A stretch of DNA of 64,000 nt from Sorghum bicolor (lineage: Eukaryota > Streptophyta > Magnoliopsida > Poales > Poaceae): positions 19,494,294-19,558,293 of the forward strand of contig NC_012877.2 of the NCBI RefSeq assembly GCF_000003195.3, given 5' to 3'. Each line of letters starts with the position of its first letter. The first letter of the stretch is position 1. The notes under the pieces were generated by a model. The model did not search any database and was not told the origin of the DNA. It saw only the letters and a program-made list of their open reading frames with translations. The position numbers and the translations under genes are program-made. This document shows, in pieces, positions 22,321 to 33,209 of this stretch.

Positions 22321-25300
22321 CTATTTGGGGTCGAGGTCGGCGCTGATCGTCAGGACCTTGCCGTCGGAGTTGTTGGGGTCGAGTGGGATCTTCTTGGTTC
22401 CTTCTGCCGCCTCGAAGCTGCCCGCGTGGCGCTTGGGCTCTGGAGCCTCAGCGGCCAGGGCCTCGAGCTTCCCGACGAGCTCGGTGGAGTTTTCGACCGC
22501 CTCCCCATACTCGACGCACTCGACGTCGCACTCGTACGCGTGCTCGAAGGAGGATCTGACGGTGATGACGCCTTTGGGACCGGGCATCTTCAGCTTCAAG
22601 TAGGTGTAGTTGGGTATAGCCATGAACTTGGCGTAGCCCGGGCGTGCTCGAAGGAGGGTCTCTTTCCTGAAGTTGGCCGCTGTGCCAAAGCAGACCGGTA
22701 AGTCGATTCGACCTACTGGCAGCGCCTTTTTCCCTGGCACGACGCCATGAAAACTGCCGGCGCTTGGTTGGAGCTTCCCTCTATCCATGCCGAGGAGGTC
22801 GAGGGTCTCGAGGTAGATGATGTTGAGGCTGCTGCCACCATCCATCAGCACTTTTGAGAGCCGTGTGTTGACGATGATCGGGTCGACGACGAGCGGGTAG
22901 ACACCTGGGGCGACTACCTTGTCGGGGTGGTCCTCTCCATCGAAAGTGATGGGAGTGCTTGACCAGCTGAGGTACTGGGGCATCGCCATTCTTGCCGCGA
23001 AGACCTCACGACGCTCCCTTTTGCGCTGCCTCGTGGTTAACTGAGTCGAGGGCCCGCCGTAGATCATGTAGCAGTCGTGGACGGCGGGGAAGCCGTCATC
23101 GTCTTTGTTGTCCTCCTTGTTGCCGTCCTTCTCTTTCTTGGAGTCGTCACGCGCATCTTTCTTGATCCCTAGACCGTCAAAGTGCTTTTTCAGCATACGA
23201 CAGTCCTTGAGCTTGTAGTTGGCGCCTCCCTTATGGTAAGGGCACGGCTCTTCTAGCATCCTGTCGAAGATGCCTCCATCCGGAGGACCTCGAGGTTTCT
23301 TTCGCTCCATGGCGGCGACAAGATTTTCGTCGGAATCCTCCCGCAGGAACTGCCGTGCTTTCTGCTTCTTTTTATTCTTTTTGAGGCCTCAACTAGGGGT
23401 CCCGTCTTCATCGATGGGCTGCTTGCCTTTTCTTCCTTCAGGGCTGAAGAAGGCGCCGACTGCATCCTCCCCTGCTGCGTAGTTGGCTACTACGTCCATC
23501 AGCTCGTCGACGGTCTGAGGTCGATTACGACCTAATTCCCGCACCAAGTCTCGACTGGTGGTGCCAGAGACAAACGCCAAGATGACATCGTGGTCAGGGA
23601 TGTGCGGCAGCTCGGTGCGCTGCTTTGAGAAGCGTCGAGCATACTCTCGAAGAGTTTCTCCTGACTTCTGTTTGCATTTGCTGAGGTCCCACGAGTTCCC
23701 GGGCCGTATGTAGGTCCCTTTGAAATTACCCTCGAAAACCCTGACCAGATCAACCCAGTCGTAGATCTGATCAGCTGGGAGTTCCTCGAGCCATCGAGGG
23801 GCGGTGTCGGAGAGGAAGAGGGGTAGCTGTCTAATAATGGCTCGATCGTCACCTCGAGCACCACCTAACTGACAGGCCAGCCTAAAATCGGCCAGCCATA
23901 ATTCTGGTTTGGTCTCACCATTGTATTTTGCGATGCTGGTCGGGGGTCGGAACGGACTGGGCAGGGGCATGCTGCGGATCGCCCTGCTGAACACTCGTGG
24001 GCCCGGTGGCTCGGGGGCCACCCGATCTTCGTCGCTATCGTACCTCCCACCGCGATGCGCGCTGTAACCGCACTCTTCCGCGTCTCCGTGCCGGCGGCGT
24101 CAATTCTCTTCGATGTCATACCGCGCGTCGTGTCGACGTTGATTGTCGACGGGGAGAACGAGATTGGTCTTTCTACCTCGAGGGGGAGGCTGTTGATGGA
24201 CTGACACCTCCTTTTCATTTTGAGGCTGCTCGTCGCGCTTATCAGTGGCAGCTCCTCGTCGTCGAGAAGCTGAGCTTTCGGCTTGTTGAACTGCCGCCAC
24301 CTAGAGCAGGGTCTGTACCTTGTCTCGAATGCGTCGAGCCTGGGAGTTCGACGGCTCTGGCATGTTGCGCAGCAGCATCGTTGCTGCCACTACGTTTTGG
24401 CCTGCTCGAGGGAAGCGGCTGACGGGCTGCTCTGGCTCTGTGTCTCCGACGATTTGTCGATGCACCTCTCGAGCACGCCTGCGAACACTACCGCCCGGCG
24501 GATATGGCAAGTCTTGCTCAAGGATTTGCTCAAGCAGGACGAGGCGCTCTCGGTCTTCGTCAAGCTTCATCTTGAGCTCTCGCAGCTGCGCTAGCTGTGC
24601 AGCCTTGTCTTCTTGTGGAGGGGGGTCGACCTGCCCGTCGTTCCCAGGCGTCCTGGGGTCTTCTCGTGCCGCAGGGGCCCGACCGCCCGCGGCAGCATCT
24701 CGCGTCTCGTCGGTAGTTTCTACCGCCCCGTCGATGTGATAGCATTCCCTTGTAGGGTCATAGCTATCAGTTTCGGAGTCGGAGTCTGGTTCGGCGGCGT
24801 AGAAACATCCACGTCCCTCCTCCAGCAGCCGCTGCCTGAGTGAGGTGATCGTGTATCGTCCGGGGCCTAGACGACGGAGGCCTCGTACCCGGGAAAGATC
24901 CGGCAGCTCGGACGCCGGCCGCTGCGCTTCGGTGTCATGTGGGAGGACCATTGGTCTTTCCACATACGTCTGGGCGTTTGGGCATATCGCTCTGGCGAGC
25001 GACGCCGCGGCGTTGTCCAATCCGAATGGCAGTGCCCTTCTTGGAGTGAACAACCCGTGTGGAAGCAGCCTAGCAGCGGTGGGGGAGAGCGCGTGGGATG
25101 CGTCCCCTCTCGTTGTTGTGCGGTGCTGAGCCGTCGCGCTTGTTGCTTCGACACATGGTGCTGCCGACTTGCGGCCCGCTTCCTGCTTCGCACGAGTTGT
25201 TGGTCGTGATGAAGCAGTGGGGCTGTGGTGGTGCTGTCCGCGCCTCTTCTTAGGCGGGGAGGCGTGGTGGTGAGGGCGTCTCCAGGCCCTCAACTGTGCT

Positions 25301-25434
25301 GGCGCAACGCGGGCTCCTCCTGGTCCTCTGACTGAGAGTAAGATCATGTCATAGCCGGAGCCCATAGACATGAACTCGAGGCTCCCAAACCAAATCACCG
25401 TGGAGCGCGGAATCGGCGAGGCGAGAGTAGCCAT
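22321..25434 (-). pseudogene. gag: Element B gag and protease
   Basis: One reading frame from ATG at 25434 (MATLASPIPRSTVIWFG) to 22321, broken by TAG 24301-24303, TGA 24100-24102 and TGA 23389-23391. It contains a basic and acidic N-terminal region, the gag domain (KYNGETKPELWLADF, REYARRFSKQRTELP), a Cys/His region (CPYHKGGANYKLKDC) and a retropepsin-like part with VLMDGGSSLNIIYLE. An in-frame deletion removes the protease block that contains YHAIIGRP in copy A (here LLRARPGYAKF). The TAG at 22321-22323 is shared with copy A. All three private stops look like C-to-T changes. Confidence 0.9.
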
Positions 25435-25472
25435 TTGGAAAGGAGTGGGAAATCGATGAAAAACACGCAGGG

Positions 25473-25484
25473 CCCCTACCTGGC
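25473..25484 (-). other. Truncated primer binding site of element B
   Basis: Only CCCCTACCTGGC (plus strand) remains of the 18-bp site seen in element A (34617-34634). About 20 bp covering the first bases of the primer site and the end of the 5' LTR are missing. The lost part is where the tRNA 3' CCA end must anneal. Confidence 0.8.
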
Positions 25485-25485
25485 A

Positions 25486-26514
25486 CCCACGGGGGTCACA
25501 CCAACGAGTAAATTTGTATGCGTGCTCCCTTTTCCAGATGGTGATGCAAGAAGACACAGAGATTTATCCTGGTTCGGGCAAGAGAGGGCCCTACGTCCAG
25601 CGGGGGAGAGAGATTTGTATTATCTTGCACCTAAGTGCTTGTACAGGGGCGAATACAGGCGTGGTCTGGCGTGTGAGTTTTACTGCGTATGGATGTAGTA
25701 TTGCGTGGTGTTGTGTCGTGTGTTCTATTCCTGAGTCCCCCCTTTTATAGTTCCCAGGAGAGTTCCAGAGTACATGTATAGGCGTCAGAATAGGAGTCGA
25801 TAGCAGCATGGAGCGCCGACCTGCTCGAGGCTTCCGTACCGGCGTGGCCTCGAGCCGTCCCATCTTGATAGCCTGGTGATGATTACGCGTGCCCCTGCAT
25901 TCTGCTCTGCGCGCCGTCTTGGACTTGTTTGTCGTTCGCACGCCTGTACGACACGGCGGTAAATCCGGCGGAGTGGTTGCGGCGCGGCCGGTCGACGTCC
26001 GACCCGTCCCCAGGAAGGAACCATGTTAAGTCGAGGGTCGGACGTCGTACGACGTCCTGATGTCGGAGAGCTGACCTTGGCTACCTCGAGGGGGTCTTGA
26101 TTAGACGTGCCATCTCTGTTTCCCACGTCCTGACATGCCCTGGGCCGTTCGGCGGGGAAGGCTGCAAAAAGAATGATGGGACGGGTGCCTGTTCCCTATC
26201 AGGCCTCCCGTGACCCGTGTGTTAGGTGGGGAAACATCAGGCGCATTTAATGCCCCGGCACGCGCGCGCATCAGGCGGCGGGCCGCGTCCTTGCGCTCGA
26301 CGCCTCCCGGTTCGCGTGAGCCTATCCTGTATTCGACGGTAACTAGAGCTCGACGCCTGATTGATTCGCTCGACGCTATTTCCGTCTTCGAGGCTGTGGT
26401 CGTCGATGGCTGCGCATACGTACGGATGGAGCGTCGAATCGAGGGCCTCGTCCTACGTACGGATAACCTTGTTATATGCATTGGTGAGGGTACCCCTTGT
26501 TGATACCCTCGACA
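25486..26514 (-). repeat. Element B 5' LTR (inner end truncated)
   Basis: About 98% identical to 12252-13293 but lacking the 13 terminal bases next to the primer site. The outer end CCTCGACA and TSD CTGCA (26515-26519) are intact, so the deletion happened after insertion. The minus-strand TATA box is at 25743-25749. Confidence 0.93.
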
Positions 26515-26519
26515 CTGCA

Positions 26520-27320
26520 ATCCCTTCAGTAACTGACCTTTTACCTTGGGAATCATCACAGCCTATCCAAACATCCCAGTATAAGTTAAGTTCTAGGTTG
26601 ATTGCCATGATTCAAAACCTATCTTTTTCGGGAAAGGAAGACGAAAACCCTTACCTTCATATTAGAGATTTTGAGCAAACATGTGACTGTCTTCGCATTG
26701 AAGGCATTTCTGATAAAACTTTACGTTGGAAGCTTTTTCCTTTTTCTTTAAGGGGAGAAGCTAGACAATGGTACAGCGAGAAGGTAAGTCAACAACGAGG
26801 TGAATGGGGAGTTTTACGAGCCAACTTTTGTCTAGATTTCTATTCCCTCGACCGTATAGCCGACCTTAGACTCGAAGTCCAATCTTTTAAACAAAAAGAT
26901 AATGAAACTTTGGGAAAATCCTGGAAACATTTTTCTAATCTTTTAGAATCTGGTCCAAACCTTAATCTTGAAGACCCTGTTCTTTTATTTCACTTTTTTC
27001 GAGGTCTTCAGAAAAATTACAAACAAATGCTATACACAATGTCTAGAGGTTCTTTCTTTCGCATCCCTACTGATGAAGCTAGAGTGATCCTAGATAGAAT
27101 CCTAGAAGCTGAGATGGATAATACCCTTCATGATGAAACCTACGAAGCCGAAGTAGACACTCTACCAAATTCTTCATCTACTTTAGCTATCCCAAGTTCT
27201 GAGCCACAAGAGGAAGAAATTCCACCATCGGACTTCATGCTGGATATAGAATCTGATCTTTTTGCCGATTTTGGAAACATTTCAAACTACCATTCTATTA
27301 ACAAACCCCAAAATGGCTAG
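26520..27320 (+). CDS. gag: Element C gag, main part
   Basis: Continues in frame from the 13 codons before element B. It shows the Athila-type gag signature: MIQNLSFSGKEDENPYLHI, FEQTCDCLRIEGI, LRWKLFPFSLRGEARQWY, and LLFHFFRGLQKNYKQM, then an acidic tail and TAG at 27318-27320. About 280 residues with the N-terminal part, shorter than full Athila gag proteins, so the stop may be premature. It would assemble the virus-like particle. It is cut from its start by element B. Confidence 0.85.
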   Translation: MPSVTDLLPWESSQPIQTSQYKLSSRLIAMIQNLSFSGKEDENPYLHIRDFEQTCDCLRIEGISDKTLRWKLFPFSLRGEARQWYSEKVSQQRGEWGVLRANFCLDFYSLDRIADLRLEVQSFKQKDNETLGKSWKHFSNLLESGPNLNLEDPVLLFHFFRGLQKNYKQMLYTMSRGSFFRIPTDEARVILDRILEAEMDNTLHDETYEAEVDTLPNSSSTLAIPSSEPQEEEIPPSDFMLDIESDLFADFGNISNYHSINKPQNG

Positions 27321-27332
27321 TTTAGCATTTAT

Positions 27333-28664
27333 TTGCCAAGTGAATATCAATTGAGAGAGCTTATCTCAGTCATGAGTAGCGAATGGTTGGAGGAATCAGA
27401 GCTTTCCTCTGATGTGATCCGTTTGGACACACCCTCTATAACTATACGCTATGCTTATAATTCTGATCGATTTAATGCTCTCTATAATCTTGTTGTGGGG
27501 ATCAACATCATGTCTGAATCTTTTGCACTTAAACTATTCAAAAATCATGTCTTAACCCCCACAACAAAGGTCATAAAGGAATCTTCGGGATGATTAGTCC
27601 CCAGTCTTGGAACTATTAATGTCCTACCTCTTACGGTAGAAGGCTCCATGGTTCATTTGAACTTCTATATCTTTGATACATGGGACTTCGATCTGTTGAT
27701 AGGACAACCTTTTAGAAGACTCCTTTATGAAGGTCATACTGGAAAGCTACACATTTCTTTTGGAAAAACCTTTAAATTCCCAATAACAATTTCACACTCC
27801 TTAAACAATAAGGCCGAGTCATATCTTTTGCCTGATCCTATGGAGGAGGTAAAGGCTGCATCTCTAGAGCTTTTAGATGAACCAGACTTAGAAGACGAAA
27901 CTCCTTTCTTCACAGAAGAAGAAGCCGAACCTTCTGAACCTGAACCCTTAGATGAGTTTGTAGAAACACCTAGACCCCACATAGAGCTTAAAACTTTACC
28001 ACCCGGTCTTACCTATGCTTTCCTAAACAATAATCCAGAGTTTCCTGTGATCATTAGTGATAAACTCACTCAGGAGCAAACTCTGCGATTAATGACCATT
28101 CTTGAGAAACATCACTCAGTTTTCGGCTACTCACTCCAAGATCTTACAGGAATCAGTCCTATGATTTGTACCTATCGTATTCCAACAGATCCTTCTGTTT
28201 CACCTTCTCGAGAACCCCAACGTAGACTTAATAACACTATGAGAGAGGTAGTTAAAAAGGAAGTTATAAAGTTGCTGCATGCAGGGATTATATATCCTGT
28301 GCCACATAGTGAGTGGGTGAGCCCAGTGCAAGTTGTGCCTAAAAAGGGAGGCATGACTGTTATTATGAATGAAAAGAATGAGCTAATTCCGCAACGCACC
28401 GTCACAGGATGGCGGATGTGCATAGACTATAGAAAACTAAACAAAGCCACGAGGAAGGATCACTTTCCTTTACCTTTCATAGATGAGATGCTAGAGCGAT
28501 TAGCGAACCATTCGTTCTTTTGTTTCTTAGATGGGTATTCAGGGTATCACCAAATCCCGATCCATCCCGATGATCAAAGCAAAACCACTTTTACATGCCC
28601 ATATGGAACTTATGCTTATCGTAGAATGTCTTTTGGGTTATGTAATGCACCAGCTTCTTTCTAA
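27333..28664 (+). pseudogene. pol: Element C protease region and reverse transcriptase, 5' part
   Basis: Two open stretches in one frame (27333-27593 and 27648-28664), split by TGA at 27591-27593, probably from CGA. The first holds a protease-like part (LYNLVVGINIMSESFAL); a canonical D-S/T-G is not visible. The second has FDLLIGQPFRR, then reverse transcriptase motifs GWRMCIDYRKLNKATRKDHF, FLDGYSGYHQIPIH and RRMSFGLCNAPASF. A TAA at 28662-28664 stands where the family has CAA. Confidence 0.85.
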
Positions 28665-30874
28665 AGATGCATGATGTCTATATTTTCTGATATGATTGAA
28701 GAGATTATGGAAGTTTTCATGGATGATTTCTCTGTTTATGGAAAAACTTTTGATAGTTGTCTTGAAAACTTAGACAAGGTTTTGCAAAGATGTGAAGAAA
28801 AGCACTTAGTCCTTAATTGGGAAAATGTCATTTTATGGTTAGAGAAGGAATAGTGCTGGGACACCTAGTGTCTGAGAGAGGTATTGAGGTAGATAAAGCT
28901 AAAATTGAAGTAATTGAACAACTACCTCCACCTGTGAATATAAAAGGAATTCGAAGCTTTCTTGGCCATGCTGGTTTTTATCGTAGATTTATAAAAGATA
29001 TTTCATTCATTGCTAGACTACGTACTCTTTTGCTAGCCAAGGATGCTCCTTTCGAATTTGATGATGCATGTCTAACATGTTTCAATTTCTTAAAGAAAGC
29101 ACTCATCTCTGCACCAATCATTCAACCCCCTGATTAGTCGTTGCCTTTTGAAATTATGTGTAATGCCAGTGATTATGCTGTGGGGGCAGTTTTGGGACAA
29201 ACTAAAAATAAGAAGCATCATGCAATTGCTTATGCTAGTAAAACTTTGACAGGAGCTCAACTTAATTATGCAACCACTGAAAAAGAGCTTCTGGCTGTTG
29301 TCTTTGCCATTGATAAATTTAGATCTTATTTAGTTGGAGCTAAAATAATTGTTTACACTGATCATGCTGCACTAAAATATTTGCTCACTAAAAAAGATGC
29401 TAAACCTCGCCTGATTAGATGGATCTTATTACTCCAAGAATTTGACTTAGAAATAAAAGATAAAAAGGGAGTAGAAAATTCTGTTGCTGATCACTTGTCT
29501 AGAATGTATTTTAAGAGTCCACAGGAAACCCCCATCAATGATTCACTCCAGGACGACATGCTCTACGGGATTAACAGGTCTGACCCCTGGTATGCAGATA
29601 TTGTTAATTTTATGGTTTCAGGGTATGTACCACCAGGAGCAAACAAGAAGAAGCTTATTCAAGAAAGTCGTTCACATATATGGGATGAGCCATACCTCTT
29701 CTGAGTATGCTCTGATGGCTTACTCAGGAGATGTGTGACCACTGAGGAAGGGTGGAAGATCATCGACAGATGTCATTCATCACCATATGGAGGTCACTAT
29801 GGAGCATTCCAGACACATTCAAAGATCTGGCAGTGTGGATTCTACTGGCCTACAATGTATGAAGACACGAGGCAATATATCAGAAGATGTGGGCCATGTC
29901 AAAGGCATGGAAACATAAATACAAGGGACGCAATGCCACTCACCAACAACCTTCAGATTGAGCTCTTTGATGTCTGGGGAATAGACTACATGGGTCCATT
30001 TCCTCCATCAAAGAAGTGTGAGTACATCTTGGTGGCAGTTGACTATGTCTCCAAGTGGGTAGAGGCATTACCTTGCAAGCATGCCGACAACATCAGTTCA
30101 AAGAGGATGTTTGAAGAAATTATATTTCCAAGATTTGGAGTCCCCAGAGTAGTGATAAGTGATGGAGGAGCACACTTCATCGACAAACGCTTCAAGCAAT
30201 ATCTATCAAAACATGGAATCCGTCACAACGTCGCTACTCCCTATCATCCTCAGACAAGTGGCCAAGCAGAGACTTCCAACAAACAAATCAAGAATATTCT
30301 TTAGAAGACAGTAAATGAAATGGGAACGGCGTGGAAAGACAAGTTACCCGATGCACTCTGGGCATACCGGACAGCATACAAGACCCCAATTGGAATGTCT
30401 CCATACCAATTGGTGTACAGGAAGACTTGTCATCTACCTGTTGAACTAGAGTTCAAAGCAAACTGGGCCATAAAGAGATGGAATATGGACCTAGATGTTG
30501 CTGGAGATCATAGAAGAATGCAACTATCAGAATTGGAAGAATGGCGATAGAAAGCATATCACAATTCAAAGATCTACAAAGAAAGAGTCAAAAGGTGGCA
30601 TGACAAGAGAATCAAGAAGAAGGAGTTCACACCCGGAGATAAGGTATTACTTTTTAATTCCAGGGTGAAGCTTTTCGGGCATGGAAAACTCCGGAGCAAA
30701 TGGGAAGGACCATTCAAGGTAATCAATTCATCATCCCACCGAGCTATCACACTTCAAAATGACGAAGGTACGTTATTCAAGGTAAATGGTCAACGTCTTA
30801 AATTATTTTTAGAGCCCAATAAAGAATTAGAAGAAATAGACGTAGTCCATTTTTACATTCCCATGGAGAATTAG
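28665..30874 (+). pseudogene. pol: Element C pol: reverse transcriptase end, RNase H, integrase
   Basis: Continues with MEVFMDDFSVYG (catalytic FMDD box), a frameshift near 28830, then GHLVSERGIEVDKAKI, RNase H ([31 protein letters not shown]), the integrase zinc region ([22 protein letters not shown]) and core ([30 protein letters not shown]). Stops lie at 29135-29137, 29702-29704, 30302-30304 and 30548-30550. Where the ancestral codon can be judged they fit TGG or CAG/CGA changed by C-to-T on one strand. It ends at TAG 30872-30874. Confidence 0.9.
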
Positions 30875-31158
30875 AGCCTGACCTTTTTAGTCTGATGTTT
30901 TTGGGTCATATATATATTTTTCTAAATAGTTTTGCATCTAGTAACGCGCTCGAGAAAGTGGGCCCACAGAGGGGCCAGAGAGAGGGCGGGCGCCCAGATC
31001 AGGTGGGCGGGCGCCCAGCTCCTGTTCCCCCTCGGTCCCGATTTTCTCTGTTATGGAAAATGCACTTATGGTAATCCGAATAATCCCTCAGATGGAAAGT
31101 TTCGCACGCACATCGACGGGAGCAACCCGAACAACCCATAGAAGCACTTTTTGACCCC
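30875..31158 (+). other. Element C spacer with inverted copy of the LTR motif pair
   Basis: Non-coding stretch between pol and the third ORF. It contains GGGCGGGCGCCC at 30984-30995 and 31005-31016, the reverse complement of the motif pair in the C LTRs, again with starts 21 bp apart, and followed by bases loosely resembling the LTR in that orientation. It may be a captured LTR piece or an independent copy. Confidence 0.6.
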
Positions 31159-31166
31159 TATATAAA
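31159..31166 (+). promoter_or_regulatory. Internal TATA box before ORF3 of element C
   Basis: TATATAAA, 86 bp upstream of the ORF3 ATG and followed by an A/C-rich then C/T-rich leader typical of plant transcripts. It sits about 143 bp after the paired GGGCGGGCGCCC motifs, similar to the motif-to-TATA distance in the LTR (about 117 bp). Confidence 0.5.
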
Positions 31167-31251
31167 CAAACCCCTGACCTCAGTTTTCAAACACCAAACC
31201 ACCAAGCCTTCTCTTCTTCAATTAGAGCTTGATTAGTTCCTTGCTGCTCCA

Positions 31252-31881
31252 ATGGCCGAGAAGTACCACGATGATTGGGAAGTCGTCCCCTTCAACCTCA
31301 ACATGGAGCCTGTGGAAGACCTCGATGCCCGTGCTCTCGTCTCGGCCAACACAGAGCGACAGCTAGAAGCCATGCCATTACGCCAGCGTAGCTCTGCCCA
31401 ATCCTATCATGCTCAACCAGTTCTCACCGCACCGCCACAACCCCTACTCCTCAAGGGATCATCATCCAAGACGAAGACCACCATCAAGGTGCCAACCGGC
31501 ACGAGGATCCTTCCACCTAGACCCAAAGAGAGGGTCGTTGGAGTCAAGACCAACCGGAGCGGCGAGATTAGCAGTATACGCTAGACTACGGAGGAGGAAA
31601 GGCCTTACTTCAAAGGGATTAGAGCAGCCAAAGTCCGTTTCATCCCTCCAAAGGCAACCCCGAAGCACGCTCTCAATGCTTTTGAGACACCTCCCAAGCG
31701 TCGCAAGACTATAATGGATATTGATGAGGACGTTCGCAGACTAGACAGAGTTATCATAGACCTCCAGTCCTCGATCAATTCCCTCACTAGGCAGCTCTCT
31801 AACCACAACACCATTATACTAGGCCTCATGCAGGATCTTGCTAGTGCCAACAAGAAGATTAAGGATTTAGAGCGCTGCTAA
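31252..31881 (+). pseudogene. Element C ORF3, third protein after pol
   Basis: ATG 31252 to TAA 31879-31881, with one in-frame TAG at 31582-31584 (probably CAG). About 209 codons. The N-terminal half starts MAEKYHDDWEVVPFNLN and is proline- and serine-rich with basic patches. The C-terminal half has a nuclear-localisation-like PPKRRK, then a heptad-rich segment (DVRRLDRVIIDLQSSI, ILGLMQDLASANKKIKDLE) predicted to form a coiled coil. No signal peptide or membrane span is seen, so it is not envelope-like despite its env position. I recognise no known domain. It has its own TATA box. Confidence 0.65.
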
Positions 31882-33209
31882 ATTATCTAGATTAGACCTT
31901 GAGGCAATGCATCTTAGTCATTTATCTTTAAATTCGGTTTAGGTTTACTATTATTGTTAGTTTGTTACTATTATCATCAGTTTGCTATTGTCATCAGTTT
32001 GCTACTAGTCTTTTGTAATAACTGCCTCAAGATTAATAAAGAGTATTATTATTATTATGTCTTGTGTGTCTCTACTTTATTTTTGTGCAAGAAAGCAGAA
32101 AACAAGTATGGGGGAGATCCCTCAACATGCCAAACACACTCCGACTACACCACTCCACAATTCAGGTACACACTCTGCACACTTTACTTTACATATACAT
32201 ATATCTTGGATTATGCAGAATATTGTTTCCGACATGATAAATTAAAAAGATTAAAACATTTCTAATCATGATTAAACTCACTCTATTATATTTCCTGAAA
32301 CTTGCAATTATTATAAAATCATTTTAAAACCATGTGTTACTTAAGATAGTATGGAATGTAAGATGGTAGAGTATGAGTTTCTTATTCTTGATATCATTGT
32401 TGCTTGGAGAATTTATTTCAAAATCTTCAAAATTCTAGCTACCATCCTCAGTGTTTTATATGCCTGATAAAACTGAAAATATTATTATAAAAGCTATCTA
32501 CTCTGTATTGAGTTTGTTCAAAATGAGTTAGACCCTTGTTGAGAGATTTATCATGCTCCTAAGATCAAGACATTTATTTAGAAAGATTCACTCTTCCGAA
32601 GTATTATTGCATTAGAGGCATGGGCTATGCAAAAATAGAGATATTTCGAGGAAATAAAAAGGAGCAAGTGCTCGACAACCTCGCAGAAAAAATGGACAAG
32701 TGTCCGGCAGTAGAATTAGGGATACCTCGGTATCCACTTAAAAAAAAAGAGAAAGAGAAAATGATAGCCCATGGTCCCTCTAATAAGCAATATGCCAGCA
32801 AGAGTTGACAAAGGTTTTTAATTTCCAAAGTCTTTGATCTAAGAGTATGACATTCCCCTCCTCAGATCCTGTTTTGATCAGGCAATAAATGCAAAGTAAG
32901 TATGCTTGAGAATTTTTTGCAAATTAAAACAGCCTCAGTGAGATATATAAAAGATAATGAGTGATCTGAGAGAACCTACGAGGATAAAAAGGTATGCTAA
33001 CTTTCTTTCAAAAATATACAAAAACTCCAAGTGACAGGATTGAGAAGAAAGGATCTTTACTCTTAACCATATACTTTCCTGACTACAGTACACAGTGAAT
33101 TTTAACACCCTGCAGTTATGAAAAATATATTTTAAAATGTTTTACCCCAAATATTGTTCTTAACCATCCTTTTCTCGAGGACGAGTAAAAGCCTAAGTAT
33201 GGGGGTATT
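31882..33209 (+). other. Element C 3' untranslated region and PPT
   Basis: About 1.3 kb with no supported gene. It is AT-rich, with short ORFs only. It contains the three-hairpin module (32662-32735), shared with element D, and the sequence GACGAGTAAAAGCCTAAGTA followed by GGGGG, the purine tract just before the 3' LTR. Confidence 0.65.
32662..32735 (+). promoter_or_regulatory. Three-hairpin module in element C 3' UTR
   Basis: Hairpin 1 GAGC-AAGT-GCTC (32662-32673), hairpin 2 GGAC-AAGT-GTCC (32694-32705), hairpin 3 GGATAC-CTCG-GTATCC (32720-32735). The same three occur in order in element D at 45357-45452. Between the families hairpin 1 changes from GAGC/GCTC to GGGC/GCCC, a compensatory pair, and the AAGT loop is kept. 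A cis-acting RNA function is inferred. Confidence 0.6.

Larger units (their letters stand above)
12252..26514 (-). mobile_element. Gypsy element B (Tat/RIRE2-like), complete 14.3 kb, with antisense gene
   Basis: A complete minus-strand element flanked by perfect TSDs CTGCA (12247-12251 and 26515-26519). In element order: 5' LTR (25486-26514), primer site remnant, gag, protease, reverse transcriptase, two RNase H domains, integrase, then a 5.8-kb 3' region with a multi-exon gene on the opposite strand, polypurine tract and 3' LTR (12252-13293). Size, layout and antisense ORF match the Tat lineage (RIRE2, Grande). The LTRs differ at about 17 of 1,025 positions by hand count, so it is young. Stops, a frameshift and a deletion at the primer site disable it. 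Confidence 0.95.

Noticed and set aside
32041..32265. ORF after ORF3 in element C
   Set aside because: AT-rich, Tyr/Tyr-repeat composition, not conserved in D; treated as untranslated region.
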